NCBI RefSeq assembly: GCF_026932795.1
Contig: NZ_JADPVH010000017.1
Coordinates: forward strand, 1-64,000
Source: Paenarthrobacter sp. Z7-10
GTDB lineage: Bacteria > Actinomycetota > Actinomycetes > Actinomycetales > Micrococcaceae
Reading direction: 5' to 3'
Length of the DNA stretch: 64,000 nt
Below are positions 35,424-43,867 of this stretch, one piece after another. The translations under genes and the position numbers were made by a program. The notes below the pieces were generated by a model. It was given only the letters and a program-made list of their open reading frames with translations, ran no database searches and was not told where the DNA came from. Numbering within the stretch: the first letter of the stretch is position 1; each line of letters starts with the position of its first letter.

Positions 35424-36972
35424 ACTGACAGCCGCGCGAAGCATTGATTCCCAGCTGTCCAGAATTGCCCGCAGCGGATCGTTGAATCTGCTGGGCGCCG
35501 TCATCGCCGCGATCTGCAATTTTGGGCTAATTGTGGTGATCACCAAAAATTTTGACCAGGGCACCGCCGGCATGCTCTTCTCCGCCACCTCGGCATTCCT
35601 GATTCTGCTGGGGGCCGCGACGCTGGGCACCGAGGGTGGATTGGCGCGGTTCATGCTGCGGTTTGAGGCTACCGGAAGAGCAGCAGATATCCCGCTCTGT
35701 GTCTCTGTTGCGCTGCGTCCCGTGCTGCTGACCAGCGTGGGACTGGCCCTTGCCACCGTGTTGTTGGCTGGCTGGATTGCCCCGGCGATTGGCCTAACTA
35801 CCGCGGACAGTGACCAGGTTTTGATTGCCTTCGCGGTATTGTTACCCATCGCCGCCTGGGGGGATTTCGCGCTGGCCGGGGCCCGTGCTTTCGGGAGCGT
35901 CCGCAGCACTGTGGTGCTGGACAAGTTCCTGCGGCCAGTCCTGCAGCCCGCGGCCGTATGGCTGGCTGCGCTGATTGGCGGTGGAATAGTGGTGCTCTCC
36001 ACAGCCTGGGCCATTCCCTATGCCGTTGCGGCGGTTTTTTCGGTCTGGTTCTTCCGCCGGATGCTTAAGCGTCGCCAACCAGCGCAGCCGATGGCCACCG
36101 GATCAACACGGGCCGTGATCCGACGTGAATTCTGGAGCTTTACCTGGCCCAGGGGAATAGCCCGTTTGTGCCAGACCCTGCTGCAACGCTCGGATATCAT
36201 CCTGATCGCAGCACTGCTTTCGGTTCAGGATGCCGCCATCTACACCGCGGCCACCCGGTTTGTTGCCCTCGGACAATTCGGTGCCAATGCTATCCAGCAG
36301 GTCCTGCAGCCACGCTTCAGCCAGCTGCTTTCCCAGGGCAAGCATCAGGACGCCGCCGAGATCTTCAGGATTTCGACGTCCTGGAGTATGGCGGTGGCCT
36401 GGCCGCTTTACATGGTGACCGGAACTGCGAGCACCTATTACCTGTTGATCTTCGGGGCTGGCTATACGGCGGGCAGCGCGGTGGCCGTGGTGGTCATCAT
36501 GAGCGTCGCCATGTTGTTGGCCGTCGCGTCGGGCCCGCTGGACACCATGTTGCTGATGGCTGGCGGAAGCCGCACCAGCCTGTGGATTTCGCTGGCCACC
36601 CTGGCCCTGGACCTCGGCCTATGCATAGTGTTGATTCCGTTCTTGGGGATCACCGGTGCCGGGGTTGCCTGGGCGGTCTCGGTGGCCTTCAAGAATGCAC
36701 TCACTCTGGCCCGAGTCCGGGCCCTGCTGTCCATGAGTCCCTTCAGCAAGAGCTCTGCCCTTGTGGCGTTGGCCAATCTTCTCTGTTTCGGCCTGCCGCT
36801 GCTGACCTTGACCTTGCTGCATCAGCACCACGCATTTTATTTCGCCGCAGTATTCCTGGCCGGCTGCCTGGTCTATGCAGCGCTGCTCTGGCTGTGGCGC
36901 AGGCCGCTGCGGCTGCAAGCATTTCGATCCCTGCTGAAAAGAAAAACCCCGACAACGGCGAAAGGTCTCTGA
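35404..36972 (+). CDS. Wzx-type polysaccharide flippase
   Basis: A 522-residue integral membrane protein of the MOP superfamily with about 14 helices. It would move lipid-linked repeat units across the membrane. Recognisable parts are the N-terminal SLNLLGAVIAAICNFGLIVVITKNF, the SATSAFLILLGAATLGTEGGLARF segment and SDIILIAALLSVQDAAIYTAATRFV in the middle. The start is GTG 35404, overlapping the previous gene by 20 bases; GTG 35416, overlapping by eight, is equally possible. Together with the Wzy and Wzz proteins upstream it completes a Wzx/Wzy-dependent pathway. Confidence 0.87.
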   Translation: MAPTVTELTAARSIDSQLSRIARSGSLNLLGAVIAAICNFGLIVVITKNFDQGTAGMLFSATSAFLILLGAATLGTEGGLARFMLRFEATGRAADIPLCVSVALRPVLLTSVGLALATVLLAGWIAPAIGLTTADSDQVLIAFAVLLPIAAWGDFALAGARAFGSVRSTVVLDKFLRPVLQPAAVWLAALIGGGIVVLSTAWAIPYAVAAVFSVWFFRRMLKRRQPAQPMATGSTRAVIRREFWSFTWPRGIARLCQTLLQRSDIILIAALLSVQDAAIYTAATRFVALGQFGANAIQQVLQPRFSQLLSQGKHQDAAEIFRISTSWSMAVAWPLYMVTGTASTYYLLIFGAGYTAGSAVAVVVIMSVAMLLAVASGPLDTMLLMAGGSRTSLWISLATLALDLGLCIVLIPFLGITGAGVAWAVSVAFKNALTLARVRALLSMSPFSKSSALVALANLLCFGLPLLTLTLLHQHHAFYFAAVFLAGCLVYAALLWLWRRPLRLQAFRSLLKRKTPTTAKGL

Positions 36973-36973
36973 T

Positions 36974-38056
36974 ATGAAAGCCAAGACAGTACTCTTTGAA
37001 AGCTGGCGGGGAAAGTATTCGGATAACCCCCGGGCCATCTCGGAACTGCTCGCCACGATGCGGCCGGACCTGAGATTGATCTGGGTTGCCGGCGATTCGA
37101 CCGAACTGCCGGACGGCGTTGAGCGGGTGCGCAGACATTCCCCGGAATATTTTGCCCGCCTTTTCAGCTGCAGCTACCTGGTTAGTAATGACATAGTCAG
37201 CAAGCACATGATTAAAGGTCCGGGAGTTACCTACCTGCAGACGTGGCACGGGACGCCCCTGAAAACCATCGGATTCGACGAAGCCCATCTCACCTATGCC
37301 GGCGCCGCTGCCCATCAGAAACGCATGGTCCGCGATGTTAGCAAGTGGGACTACCTGCTCTCCCCCGGTCCCTCGAGCTCCGATGTCCTGCGGCGGGCCT
37401 TTCGATATAACGGCACGCTGCTGGAGAGCGGCTACCCGCGCAATGATGTCCTGCAGTCGGCCGAGGCGCCACGAATCCGTGCGAGAGTACGCCAAAACTT
37501 GGGTCTGAAGCCTGACAACCTTGTGGTTCTGTACGCTCCCACCTGGCGTGACGACTCCGTTGGCGCCGACGGCAAGTACCAGGATCCGCAGGCCCTTGAC
37601 TTTGAACTGCTGGCCAGGAGTGTTCCCCCGGGAACCGTCATTCTCAACCGGATGCACAGCGTCGTCAAGTCGGCCCCGGTCGCCGCGCCCGCGGGTTTCA
37701 CCCTCGATGTCAGCAATTATCCGGACATCGCCGAGCTGTATCTGGCCGCCGATGTACTGGTCTCCGATTATTCCTCGACAGTCTTCGATTTTGCCGTTAC
37801 GGGAAAACCCATAGTTCTCTTCGCCTACGACCTTGCGCTCTACCGCGACAAAGTCAGGGGCCTTTACTATGACTACGACGAGTGGGCCCCGGGTGCGATC
37901 GTCACGGACACCGAGGCGCTTGGCGCCGCATTGACCAATCTTGACCAGGGACACCGCACGCACGCGCCGCAGTATCAGGCCTTCGTGCAGCGGTTTTGCC
38001 CGAACGACGACGGCCAGGCGTCCCGTCGGGTGATTGAACGGGTCTTCAACCGCTAG
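36974..38056 (+). CDS. CDP-glycerol glycerophosphotransferase-like protein (TagB/TagF type)
   Basis: A 360-residue GT-B enzyme. Family motifs are LQTWHGTPLKTIG (His ~92), VVLYAPTWRDD, ILNRMHSVV and LVSDYSSTVFDFAVTGKPIVLFAYD. TagF-type enzymes add glycerol phosphate or related polyol phosphates from CDP donors during teichoic-acid synthesis. Homologues in EPS and capsule loci decorate repeat units. The start follows the flippase stop by one base. The CDP donor could come from the cytidylyltransferase-oxidoreductase fusion at 24564-25916. It lacks the extra N-terminal membrane-targeting region of full-length TagF, so it resembles the shorter TagB-like members. Confidence 0.88.
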   Translation: MKAKTVLFESWRGKYSDNPRAISELLATMRPDLRLIWVAGDSTELPDGVERVRRHSPEYFARLFSCSYLVSNDIVSKHMIKGPGVTYLQTWHGTPLKTIGFDEAHLTYAGAAAHQKRMVRDVSKWDYLLSPGPSSSDVLRRAFRYNGTLLESGYPRNDVLQSAEAPRIRARVRQNLGLKPDNLVVLYAPTWRDDSVGADGKYQDPQALDFELLARSVPPGTVILNRMHSVVKSAPVAAPAGFTLDVSNYPDIAELYLAADVLVSDYSSTVFDFAVTGKPIVLFAYDLALYRDKVRGLYYDYDEWAPGAIVTDTEALGAALTNLDQGHRTHAPQYQAFVQRFCPNDDGQASRRVIERVFNR

Positions 38057-38072
38057 GCAACAGGTATCAGGG

Positions 38073-38103
38073 GTGGCCGGCAGCACATGTCAGAGCCGGC
38101 CAC
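38073..38103. terminator. Bidirectional terminator hairpin
   Basis: GTGGCCGGC (38073-38081) and GCCGGCCAC (38095-38103) form a perfect 9-bp stem with a 13-base loop. It lies between the convergent ends of the Wzy operon and the sugar-transferase/cys operon. No long T-run flanks it. Confidence 0.65.
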
Positions 38104-38163
38104 TTGCCTGTGTTACCGTCGCTCTGGTCCCGACGGTTCAACAGGCTATCCGCACCGGCTGGT

Positions 38164-39072
38164 TTAGATTCCGCGTCCGCGCTTATGCAGCTCCGTCATC
38201 ACGCGGTCCGGGGAAAGCAGTCCCGTCGCCACGGCGAGCGCGAGCGAGGCTCTGGGTTCTAGCGGATTACGGCGGATAGCTGACGCAGCCCACCGGACAG
38301 CACTGGAGCGGTTACGTCCGGCCGCGTGCGCAAACGCGATTTGTCCCCTGATGCGTGCTGAACCAGCGGGCGATGACTCGAACTCAGGATACTTCGCCAA
38401 AACCCACGACAATCCGTCGGACATCGTCTGCCACTTGCGGAAAAAATAGGACTGACCACCCCACCGCACCACTGTCAACGGCTCGCGGACATGCGAAATG
38501 GAATGGCTGCGGGAGGCACGCAGGAGAAATTCATAGTCCTCGCCGAATCCACCAGGCACTGCTTCGTCCACCAGGCCGAAGCCGTCAACCACCGCCGAGC
38601 GGCGCATCAGGAACGTGGAGGGGTGAAGCTCGGTGTGTCGATCACGCAGGAGCTCCTGGAACGTCACCACCTCCCGGCTCAGGGGTCGATCATGAGTTTG
38701 GCCGTCATAGTGCACCGCGATCCCGCAGGTAACGAAGTCCACCGCGGAATCATTCTCGAGCCGCTGGATCTGGGCGGCCAGCTTGCCCGGTTTCCAGTAA
38801 TCATCGTCATCGCAAAAGGCGACATAGTCCCCCGTGCTGGCCTGGATGCCACTGTTCCTTGCTCCCGCCAAACCTGCACTGCGCACATTGCGGATTACGC
38901 GAACCGTCCGCGTGCCGGACGCTGCGGCGAGCGATCCGTCCGGCTCGGACTGGTCGTAAACCACCAGCACCTCAATCACCCCGGAGAATGTCTGGTTCAG
39001 TACCGCGGCGATGGCCTCACGCACCATCTCAGGGCGGTTCCTGGTGGCAATAATTACTGAGACCGTCGTCAT
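38164..39072 (-). CDS. Glycosyltransferase family 2
   Basis: A 302-residue GT-A enzyme. It starts SVIIATRNRPEMVREAIAAVL, then SGVIEVLVVYDQSEPDG, and the nucleotide-sugar binding DxD region is YVAFCDDDDYWKPGKLAAQ. A substrate segment GFGEDYEFLLRASR follows. No membrane helix is evident. It is the last gene of the operon beginning at 45412 and overlaps the preceding fusion gene by four bases (ATGA). It would add one sugar to the lipid-linked repeat unit; donor and linkage cannot be inferred. Confidence 0.88.
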   Translation of the reverse strand: MTTVSVIIATRNRPEMVREAIAAVLNQTFSGVIEVLVVYDQSEPDGSLAAASGTRTVRVIRNVRSAGLAGARNSGIQASTGDYVAFCDDDDYWKPGKLAAQIQRLENDSAVDFVTCGIAVHYDGQTHDRPLSREVVTFQELLRDRHTELHPSTFLMRRSAVVDGFGLVDEAVPGGFGEDYEFLLRASRSHSISHVREPLTVVRWGGQSYFFRKWQTMSDGLSWVLAKYPEFESSPAGSARIRGQIAFAHAAGRNRSSAVRWAASAIRRNPLEPRASLALAVATGLLSPDRVMTELHKRGRGI

Positions 39073-40325
39073 CGTGAGGCCCTTCTCAGGAGTAGGTGCT
39101 GCGATTGGGGAACTGTGCTGGCAGAAGTTACGTCCGAAGTACTCGAATCAATCCGCATGCCACCGGTTTTTCCGTCCACAAATTCGCTGTAGGTCACCGT
39201 TCCGTGGGGGATGTGCCTCATTCGCGCCGCCTCCGGGTCGAGACTGGCGAACAGCGGGCCTTTTTCACCGTTGCGGGGGGTGCCGGCGTCCGTCCCGCTT
39301 TCCCGGCCGTTGGCTGTGACCCTGAGCATCCGTACGTCAATTTCCCTGTTGTGACTCAAGGCGATCGCCAGGGCGGAGTCCCGGTCAAGGCAGACGAGCA
39401 TCCGGGCGCCGGTGATGTCCCGCGCGGCCTGATACATCGCTTGGTAATAGCCGGTGTATGCGCTGATTTTGCGCCGCAGCGCCGGGGTTTGAAACGGCAA
39501 GGCACTGAGTGCGAGATTCCGCGTCGTCTGAAGGGACTTCCGCAGGCCGTTCACCCTGTCGAGGTCTACTTTGTCCCAGCCGCCGAATGCTGTTTCCCCG
39601 GTTCGAATCCAAAAATCACATTCCGAAAAGGAAACACCACAGCTGCACAAGGAATCAGCAACGATTCCCTCTTCCCACACAGAACCAACGTCACCGAGCA
39701 CCAGGACGCCGTCGGCAGCCTTGAGCGCGGATAATTGCGGTCCGAACGCTGATGGCGGCAGGCCTGTTACATGGAGGGCGACAGGTGCTCCGGGGGACGA
39801 CCAGTCAGCCGCAGCACGGGCCTTGGCAAGGAGCCGCGGTATCCGGCCTACTGCGTCGTCGGAGACGGTGTTCTGCGCTGGGCTGCCGATCCTGGTTCCG
39901 TCCAGATTCTGCAGTTCATCGACTCTGCGGTCCAGTTCGGGCACAGAGTCCACACAGTTGATCAGCGACCTTTCGCCCGACCAGCGGGCAAAGCGCTGCT
40001 GATGGTCATCCACGTGCTCACCCAGCCGTGGATCACGGGCCAGGACAAGCGGAAGATGGCCGGCGGCTCTCGCCGAAGAAATGGAGGCGGGTCCGCCGTG
40101 GGTAATGACAATGTCGCTGCTGCCCACGACCTCATCCAAGTCACGGGGCGAGAGAAAACTATGACCCACGGCAACCGAAGGAGCGAAGCTGTGCCCATAT
40201 TGAACGGTCACGGAATCTGCAGGGTGCGCGGCGGCCCAGGTGTCCGCCCACGTGACCAGTCTCGAAAACGGATGGTGATCCGTCCCCAGCAGAACACTGA
40301 TGGAAATAGCCGATCGCGCTTTCAC
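39069..40325 (-). CDS. Alg13/PssE-like glycosyltransferase fused to a degenerate sulfotransferase-like domain
   Basis: A 418-residue fusion. Residues ~5-165 resemble the GT28 C-terminal/Alg13 fold: SVLLGTDHHPFSRLVTWADTW, DIVITHGGPASISSARAAGHLPLVLARD and EHVDDHQQRFA. Residues ~180-400 resemble actinobacterial sulfotransferases that have an LCGCG...FWxxxGExAFGGW region; here LCSCGVSFSECDFW followed by TGETAFGGWDKVDLDRV. Where those enzymes have GxGRSGST, this protein has HVTGLPPSAFGP. The 3'-phosphate segment RDPRxVAYS is replaced by VTANGRESGTD. PAPS binding thus looks lost. The start is GTG 40325, overlapping the Alg14-like stop by four bases; a longer frame to 40412 would run into that gene. 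The domain assignment is by eye. Confidence 0.72.
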   Translation of the reverse strand: MKARSAISISVLLGTDHHPFSRLVTWADTWAAAHPADSVTVQYGHSFAPSVAVGHSFLSPRDLDEVVGSSDIVITHGGPASISSARAAGHLPLVLARDPRLGEHVDDHQQRFARWSGERSLINCVDSVPELDRRVDELQNLDGTRIGSPAQNTVSDDAVGRIPRLLAKARAAADWSSPGAPVALHVTGLPPSAFGPQLSALKAADGVLVLGDVGSVWEEGIVADSLCSCGVSFSECDFWIRTGETAFGGWDKVDLDRVNGLRKSLQTTRNLALSALPFQTPALRRKISAYTGYYQAMYQAARDITGARMLVCLDRDSALAIALSHNREIDVRMLRVTANGRESGTDAGTPRNGEKGPLFASLDPEAARMRHIPHGTVTYSEFVDGKTGGMRIDSSTSDVTSASTVPQSQHLLLRRASR

Positions 40326-40822
40326 AGCAGTCGCCCGACCAGGTGTGCGTCCCGGTAGAGGCCCAGCTGCTCCGGCCATTGCACCAGCATCAAGTCGGTG
40401 AACGGCCGGCACAGCTTGCCTGTCAAGGTGGCGCTGTCCACCCGGTCATAGACTTCGATATAACCCGTGGTGATCGCCATGAGCTTGGCAAGGGCAAAAA
40501 ACGGCAGTGCACTTCCCGCCCCGGTCGAGACCACGATGGTGGGACGGAAGCTGCGCAGCAGCAGAAATGCCAGTTTCGTATTGCGAAGCAGATTGGGAAC
40601 GTTTCGAGTGGTGGGCGAATAGGCCCAGGCGACGTTTTCCTCATCCCGCAGCCCATACTCTGCGTCGGGAGTCCGGAAGGTAACCCATGCCCGGGTGTGC
40701 TGGGACCACCAAGGATTCAGTGCCAGCAGCTGGGCAAGATGTCCCCCGCTGGAACCAACCAAGAGAATCCGCTCGTCCGTAACGGCTGTCGAATTACTCG
40801 CCCGCTCAGCAGGAATTTTCAT
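40322..40822 (-). CDS. Alg14/PssD-like glycosyltransferase subunit
   Basis: A 166-residue protein of the Alg14 family, the membrane-associated acceptor subunit that recruits a catalytic Alg13/PssE partner. It has ILLVGSSGGHLAQLLAL (family G-S-G-G-H), a hydrophobic helix near NTKLAFLLLRSFRPTIVVSTGAGSALPFFALAK, and YIEVYDRVDSATLTGKLCRPFTDLMLVQW. The next gene, coupled by GTGA, supplies the Alg13-like partner fused to a sulfotransferase-like domain. It lies 60 bases after cysN in the same operon. The pair would add the second sugar to the lipid-linked primer, as PssD/PssE do. Confidence 0.85.
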   Translation of the reverse strand: MKIPAERASNSTAVTDERILLVGSSGGHLAQLLALNPWWSQHTRAWVTFRTPDAEYGLRDEENVAWAYSPTTRNVPNLLRNTKLAFLLLRSFRPTIVVSTGAGSALPFFALAKLMAITTGYIEVYDRVDSATLTGKLCRPFTDLMLVQWPEQLGLYRDAHLVGRLL

Positions 40823-40882
40823 CAGTATTGCCCCCAGTAAGTAATGGAATCAAAAGTGCACCGGCAAATCGGCGGGCCAGCA

Positions 40883-42130
40883 TCACGACGCCAGAATCAT
40901 GCCGGCACCGACAGTGTCGTTGGTGTCTTCGTCGATGAGGATGAATCCACCGGTTTCGCGGTTACGCAGGTACTCGTCCGCCAGCAGTGGCGTCGTGGTC
41001 CGCAGCCTGACACGTCCGATGGCGTTCAGCTTCAGTTCCGTTGCCGATTCGTCGCGGTGCAGGGTGTTAACGTCCAGCTCGTATTGCAGCTCCTTGATGA
41101 ACGCCCGCGTCCGCCGGGTGGTGTGCTTTATGCCCAGCTTCGCCCCGGGGCGCATGGGCTTATCGCCCATCCAGGTGATCATGGCATCGACATCCTGCAT
41201 GACCCGGGGCTGATTATGCGGACGGCAGATCATATCCCCGCGGGATATGTCGATGTCGTCCTCCAGCCGGACGGTGACGGACATCGGCGCGAAGGCTTCG
41301 TCCACCGGCCCGTCCGCGGTTTCGATAGAGGAGATTCGGCTGGGAAGCCCACTGGGAAGCACGATGATCTCATCCCCGGTACGCATCACCCCGCCGGCAA
41401 TCTTGCCGGCGTATCCGCGGTAGTCATGGAATTTACTGGAATGCGGCCGGATCACATATTGGACCGGAAAGCGCCCGTCCACCAGGTTCCGGTCGCTGGC
41501 GATGTAAACGTTTTCCAGATGGTTCAGCAGCGAGGCACCCTCATACCAGGACATGTTCTCGGAGCGGTCCACCACGTTGTCCCCGTGCAGGGCCGAGACC
41601 GGGATAAAGGTCAGGTCCGCGATCTGCAGTTTGGCCGCAAATTCGGTGAACTCGCGGCGTATATCCTCGAACACCTGCTGGGAGTACCCCACCAGATCCA
41701 TCTTGTTGATGGCCAGCACCAAGTGCGGGACCTGCAGCAGGGACACCAGGAAGGCATGCCGGCGGCTCTGTTCCACCAGCCCCTTGCGGGCGTCCACCAG
41801 CACAATGGCAAGATCGGCAGTGGATGCACCGGTGACCATGTTCCGGGTGTATTGGATGTGCCCGGGCGTGTCCGCAATAATGAACTTGCGCACCGGCGTG
41901 GCGAAATACCGGTACGCCACGTCGATGGTGATGCCCTGTTCGCGCTCGGCCCGCAGCCCGTCTGTGAGCAGCGACAGCTCGGTGTATTCCGAACCCATCT
42001 CGCGGCTGGCTCGTTCCACCCCCTCCAGCTGGTCGCTGAAAATCGATTTTGAATCGTAGAGCAGGCGACCAATCAGGGTGCTCTTGCCGTCGTCGACTGA
42101 TCCCGCTGTGGCAAATCGGAGCAGATCCAT
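40883..42130 (-). CDS. cysN: Sulfate adenylyltransferase subunit 1 (GTPase)
   Basis: A 415-residue EF-Tu-like GTPase that drives ATP sulfurylase (CysD). Its P-loop is GSVDDGKST (residues ~9-17), G3 is DTPGH, and G4 is NKMD. The TERxQGITID-type segment is AEREQGITIDVAYRYF. Length is normal for CysN without a fused CysC domain. The start ATG overlaps the cysD stop by one base (TGATG). It belongs to the operon sugar transferase-cysQ-cysD-cysN-Alg14-Alg13/ST-GT2. This placement ties APS synthesis to polysaccharide assembly instead of to sulfite reduction, for which no gene is seen here. Confidence 0.95.
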   Translation of the reverse strand: MDLLRFATAGSVDDGKSTLIGRLLYDSKSIFSDQLEGVERASREMGSEYTELSLLTDGLRAEREQGITIDVAYRYFATPVRKFIIADTPGHIQYTRNMVTGASTADLAIVLVDARKGLVEQSRRHAFLVSLLQVPHLVLAINKMDLVGYSQQVFEDIRREFTEFAAKLQIADLTFIPVSALHGDNVVDRSENMSWYEGASLLNHLENVYIASDRNLVDGRFPVQYVIRPHSSKFHDYRGYAGKIAGGVMRTGDEIIVLPSGLPSRISSIETADGPVDEAFAPMSVTVRLEDDIDISRGDMICRPHNQPRVMQDVDAMITWMGDKPMRPGAKLGIKHTTRRTRAFIKELQYELDVNTLHRDESATELKLNAIGRVRLRTTTPLLADEYLRNRETGGFILIDEDTNDTVGAGMILAS

Positions 42131-43050
42131 CAGAAGTAGCCCTCTTTCTTTCTGTCTTCCATCGCTGCTTCACTGACGCGGTCATCGCCGCGGGTTGCGC
42201 CGCGCTCGGTGATCCGGGTGGAGGCAACTTCCTCAAGCACAAGTTCAACGGTGTCCGCGTCCGAGCGGACGGCAGCCGTCAGGGTGGCATCGCCCACCGT
42301 GCGGTAGCGGACGGACGCCACAAACGTTTTTTCGCGAGCCCTCGGCCGGCACAAATCGTTTGCGGCAAAAAGCATTCCGTTTCGTTCAAAGACTTCACGC
42401 TCATGCGCGTAATAGATGGATGGCACCTCGATGCCCTCAGCGGCGATGTACTCCCAAATGTCCAGCTCGGTCCAGTTGGAGAGCGGGAAAACACGGATGC
42501 TTTCGCCCAGATGAACCCTGGCGTTGAATAGGTTCCACAGTTCGGGACGCTGCTTTTTCGGGTCCCACTGGCCGAACTCGTCGCGGAAGGAGAAGATTCG
42601 TTCCTTGGCACGGGCCTTTTCCTCGTCCCGGCGCGCGCCGCCCAGCAGGGCATTGAAACCGTGCTTTTCCGCGGTCTCCAGCAGCACCGGCGTTTGGATC
42701 CGGTTGCGGGAGCCGTTGGGCTCCTCGCGGACGACACCACGGTCGATGGCGTCCTGGACGGACCCAACGACGAGGTTCAACCCGTTCTGCGCCACCACTT
42801 TGTCCCGGAATTCCAGCACTTCAGGAAAGTTATGCCCGGTATCCACGTGCAGAATAGGAAACGGCACACTCACCGGGGCAAAGGCCTTCCGCGCCAAATG
42901 AAGCATGACGATGGAGTCCTTGCCGCCGGAGAACATCATGGCGGGCCGCTCAACTTCCGCCACCACCTCACGAATGATGTAGATTGCCTCGGACTCCAGA
43001 ACCTCCAGCTGAGACAGGATGCGTCTGGGACTTTCCGCCGCGTCATTCAC
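42130..43050 (-). CDS. cysD: Sulfate adenylyltransferase subunit 2
   Basis: A 306-residue PAPS-reductase-fold ATP sulfurylase subunit that makes APS and pyrophosphate from sulfate and ATP. The pyrophosphate loop is MMFSGGKDSIVMLHLARKA. HVDTGHNFPEVLEFRD, ALLGGARRDEEKARAKERIFSFRD and PLSNWTELDIWEYI are classic CysD segments. The start GTG at 43050 overlaps the cysQ stop by four bases (GTGA). The longer frame to 43134 would cover cysQ coding sequence. The C-terminus ends in EDRKKEGYF, the typical CysD tail. Confidence 0.95.
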   Translation of the reverse strand: MNDAAESPRRILSQLEVLESEAIYIIREVVAEVERPAMMFSGGKDSIVMLHLARKAFAPVSVPFPILHVDTGHNFPEVLEFRDKVVAQNGLNLVVGSVQDAIDRGVVREEPNGSRNRIQTPVLLETAEKHGFNALLGGARRDEEKARAKERIFSFRDEFGQWDPKKQRPELWNLFNARVHLGESIRVFPLSNWTELDIWEYIAAEGIEVPSIYYAHEREVFERNGMLFAANDLCRPRAREKTFVASVRYRTVGDATLTAAVRSDADTVELVLEEVASTRITERGATRGDDRVSEAAMEDRKKEGYF

Positions 43051-43853
43051 TTCGTTTGTCCTTCCGACCGTGCACTGATCATTGTTGAGTTCCGAATCGC
43101 TTCCAGGAGCGCACCGGAGAGCTCGGGCCGGCACACGAGCAGATCCGGCAGATACGGATTCGCCTGGTTATACAGCGGCACGGACCCATCAAGGCGGCTC
43201 ACGTGCAGGCCGGCGCCGCGGGCTACGGCGACGGGTGCGGCCGAGTCCCACTCATACTGACCGCCGTCGTGCAGGTACATATCGATTTCGCCGCTGGCAA
43301 CAGCACAGATCTTGAAACCAGCCGACCCCATTGGAATCAGGTCCGCTCCGACTTCCTGGGCAACGTGCTGCGCCATCTCCGGAGGCCGACTTCGTGAGAC
43401 AGCCATTCTCAAGCCCTTGTGCGGTGCGGCACGCTCGCCTTGATCCTGTGCGCTAAAAACCATGGCCAGCCTCGGCAGTGCCACCGCACCGGCCACCAAC
43501 TCGCCCCGCTGCCAGAGGGCAACATGAACGGCCCAGTCGCGGCGGCCTTCGGAGAATTCGCGCGTGCCATCAAGTGGATCGATGATCCAGACCCGCTCGG
43601 CAGAAAGCCTGCCCGGGTGGTCCGGCGCCTCTTCGGAGAGAACGTAATCCTTGGGCCTGGTGCGGTGCAGCGCCTTTTTCAGGAATTCCTGGGAGCGCCG
43701 GTCCCCCTCCGGGCCAAGCGATCCCTTGTTCGAAGGCCGCGCCTCGGCCTGCAGGGACCTCAGGATCTCCCCCGCCCCCCCGGCGAGGGCCGTCGCAAGT
43801 TCGGTGTCAGTGGACTTGGCATTAATGGCGGTGCCGCGTTTGAGCAATAACAT
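43047..43853 (-). CDS. cysQ: 3'(2'),5'-bisphosphate nucleotidase
   Basis: A 268-residue inositol-monophosphatase-fold enzyme that hydrolyses PAP, the by-product of sulfotransferases. The metal-binding residues are in LSEEAPD, WIIDPLDGTREF and YEWDSAAPVAVARGAG. ATG 43853 is preceded by GGGG at a seven-base spacing; a longer frame upstream is not supported. It sits 14 bases after the sugar transferase and overlaps cysD by four bases. Having the PAP-clearing enzyme coupled with the PAPS-making enzymes in an EPS operon is what one expects if sulfate is transferred to the polymer. Confidence 0.92.
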   Translation of the reverse strand: MLLLKRGTAINAKSTDTELATALAGGAGEILRSLQAEARPSNKGSLGPEGDRRSQEFLKKALHRTRPKDYVLSEEAPDHPGRLSAERVWIIDPLDGTREFSEGRRDWAVHVALWQRGELVAGAVALPRLAMVFSAQDQGERAAPHKGLRMAVSRSRPPEMAQHVAQEVGADLIPMGSAGFKICAVASGEIDMYLHDGGQYEWDSAAPVAVARGAGLHVSRLDGSVPLYNQANPYLPDLLVCRPELSGALLEAIRNSTMISARSEGQTK

Positions 43854-43867
43854 GATTTTCCCCTGTT

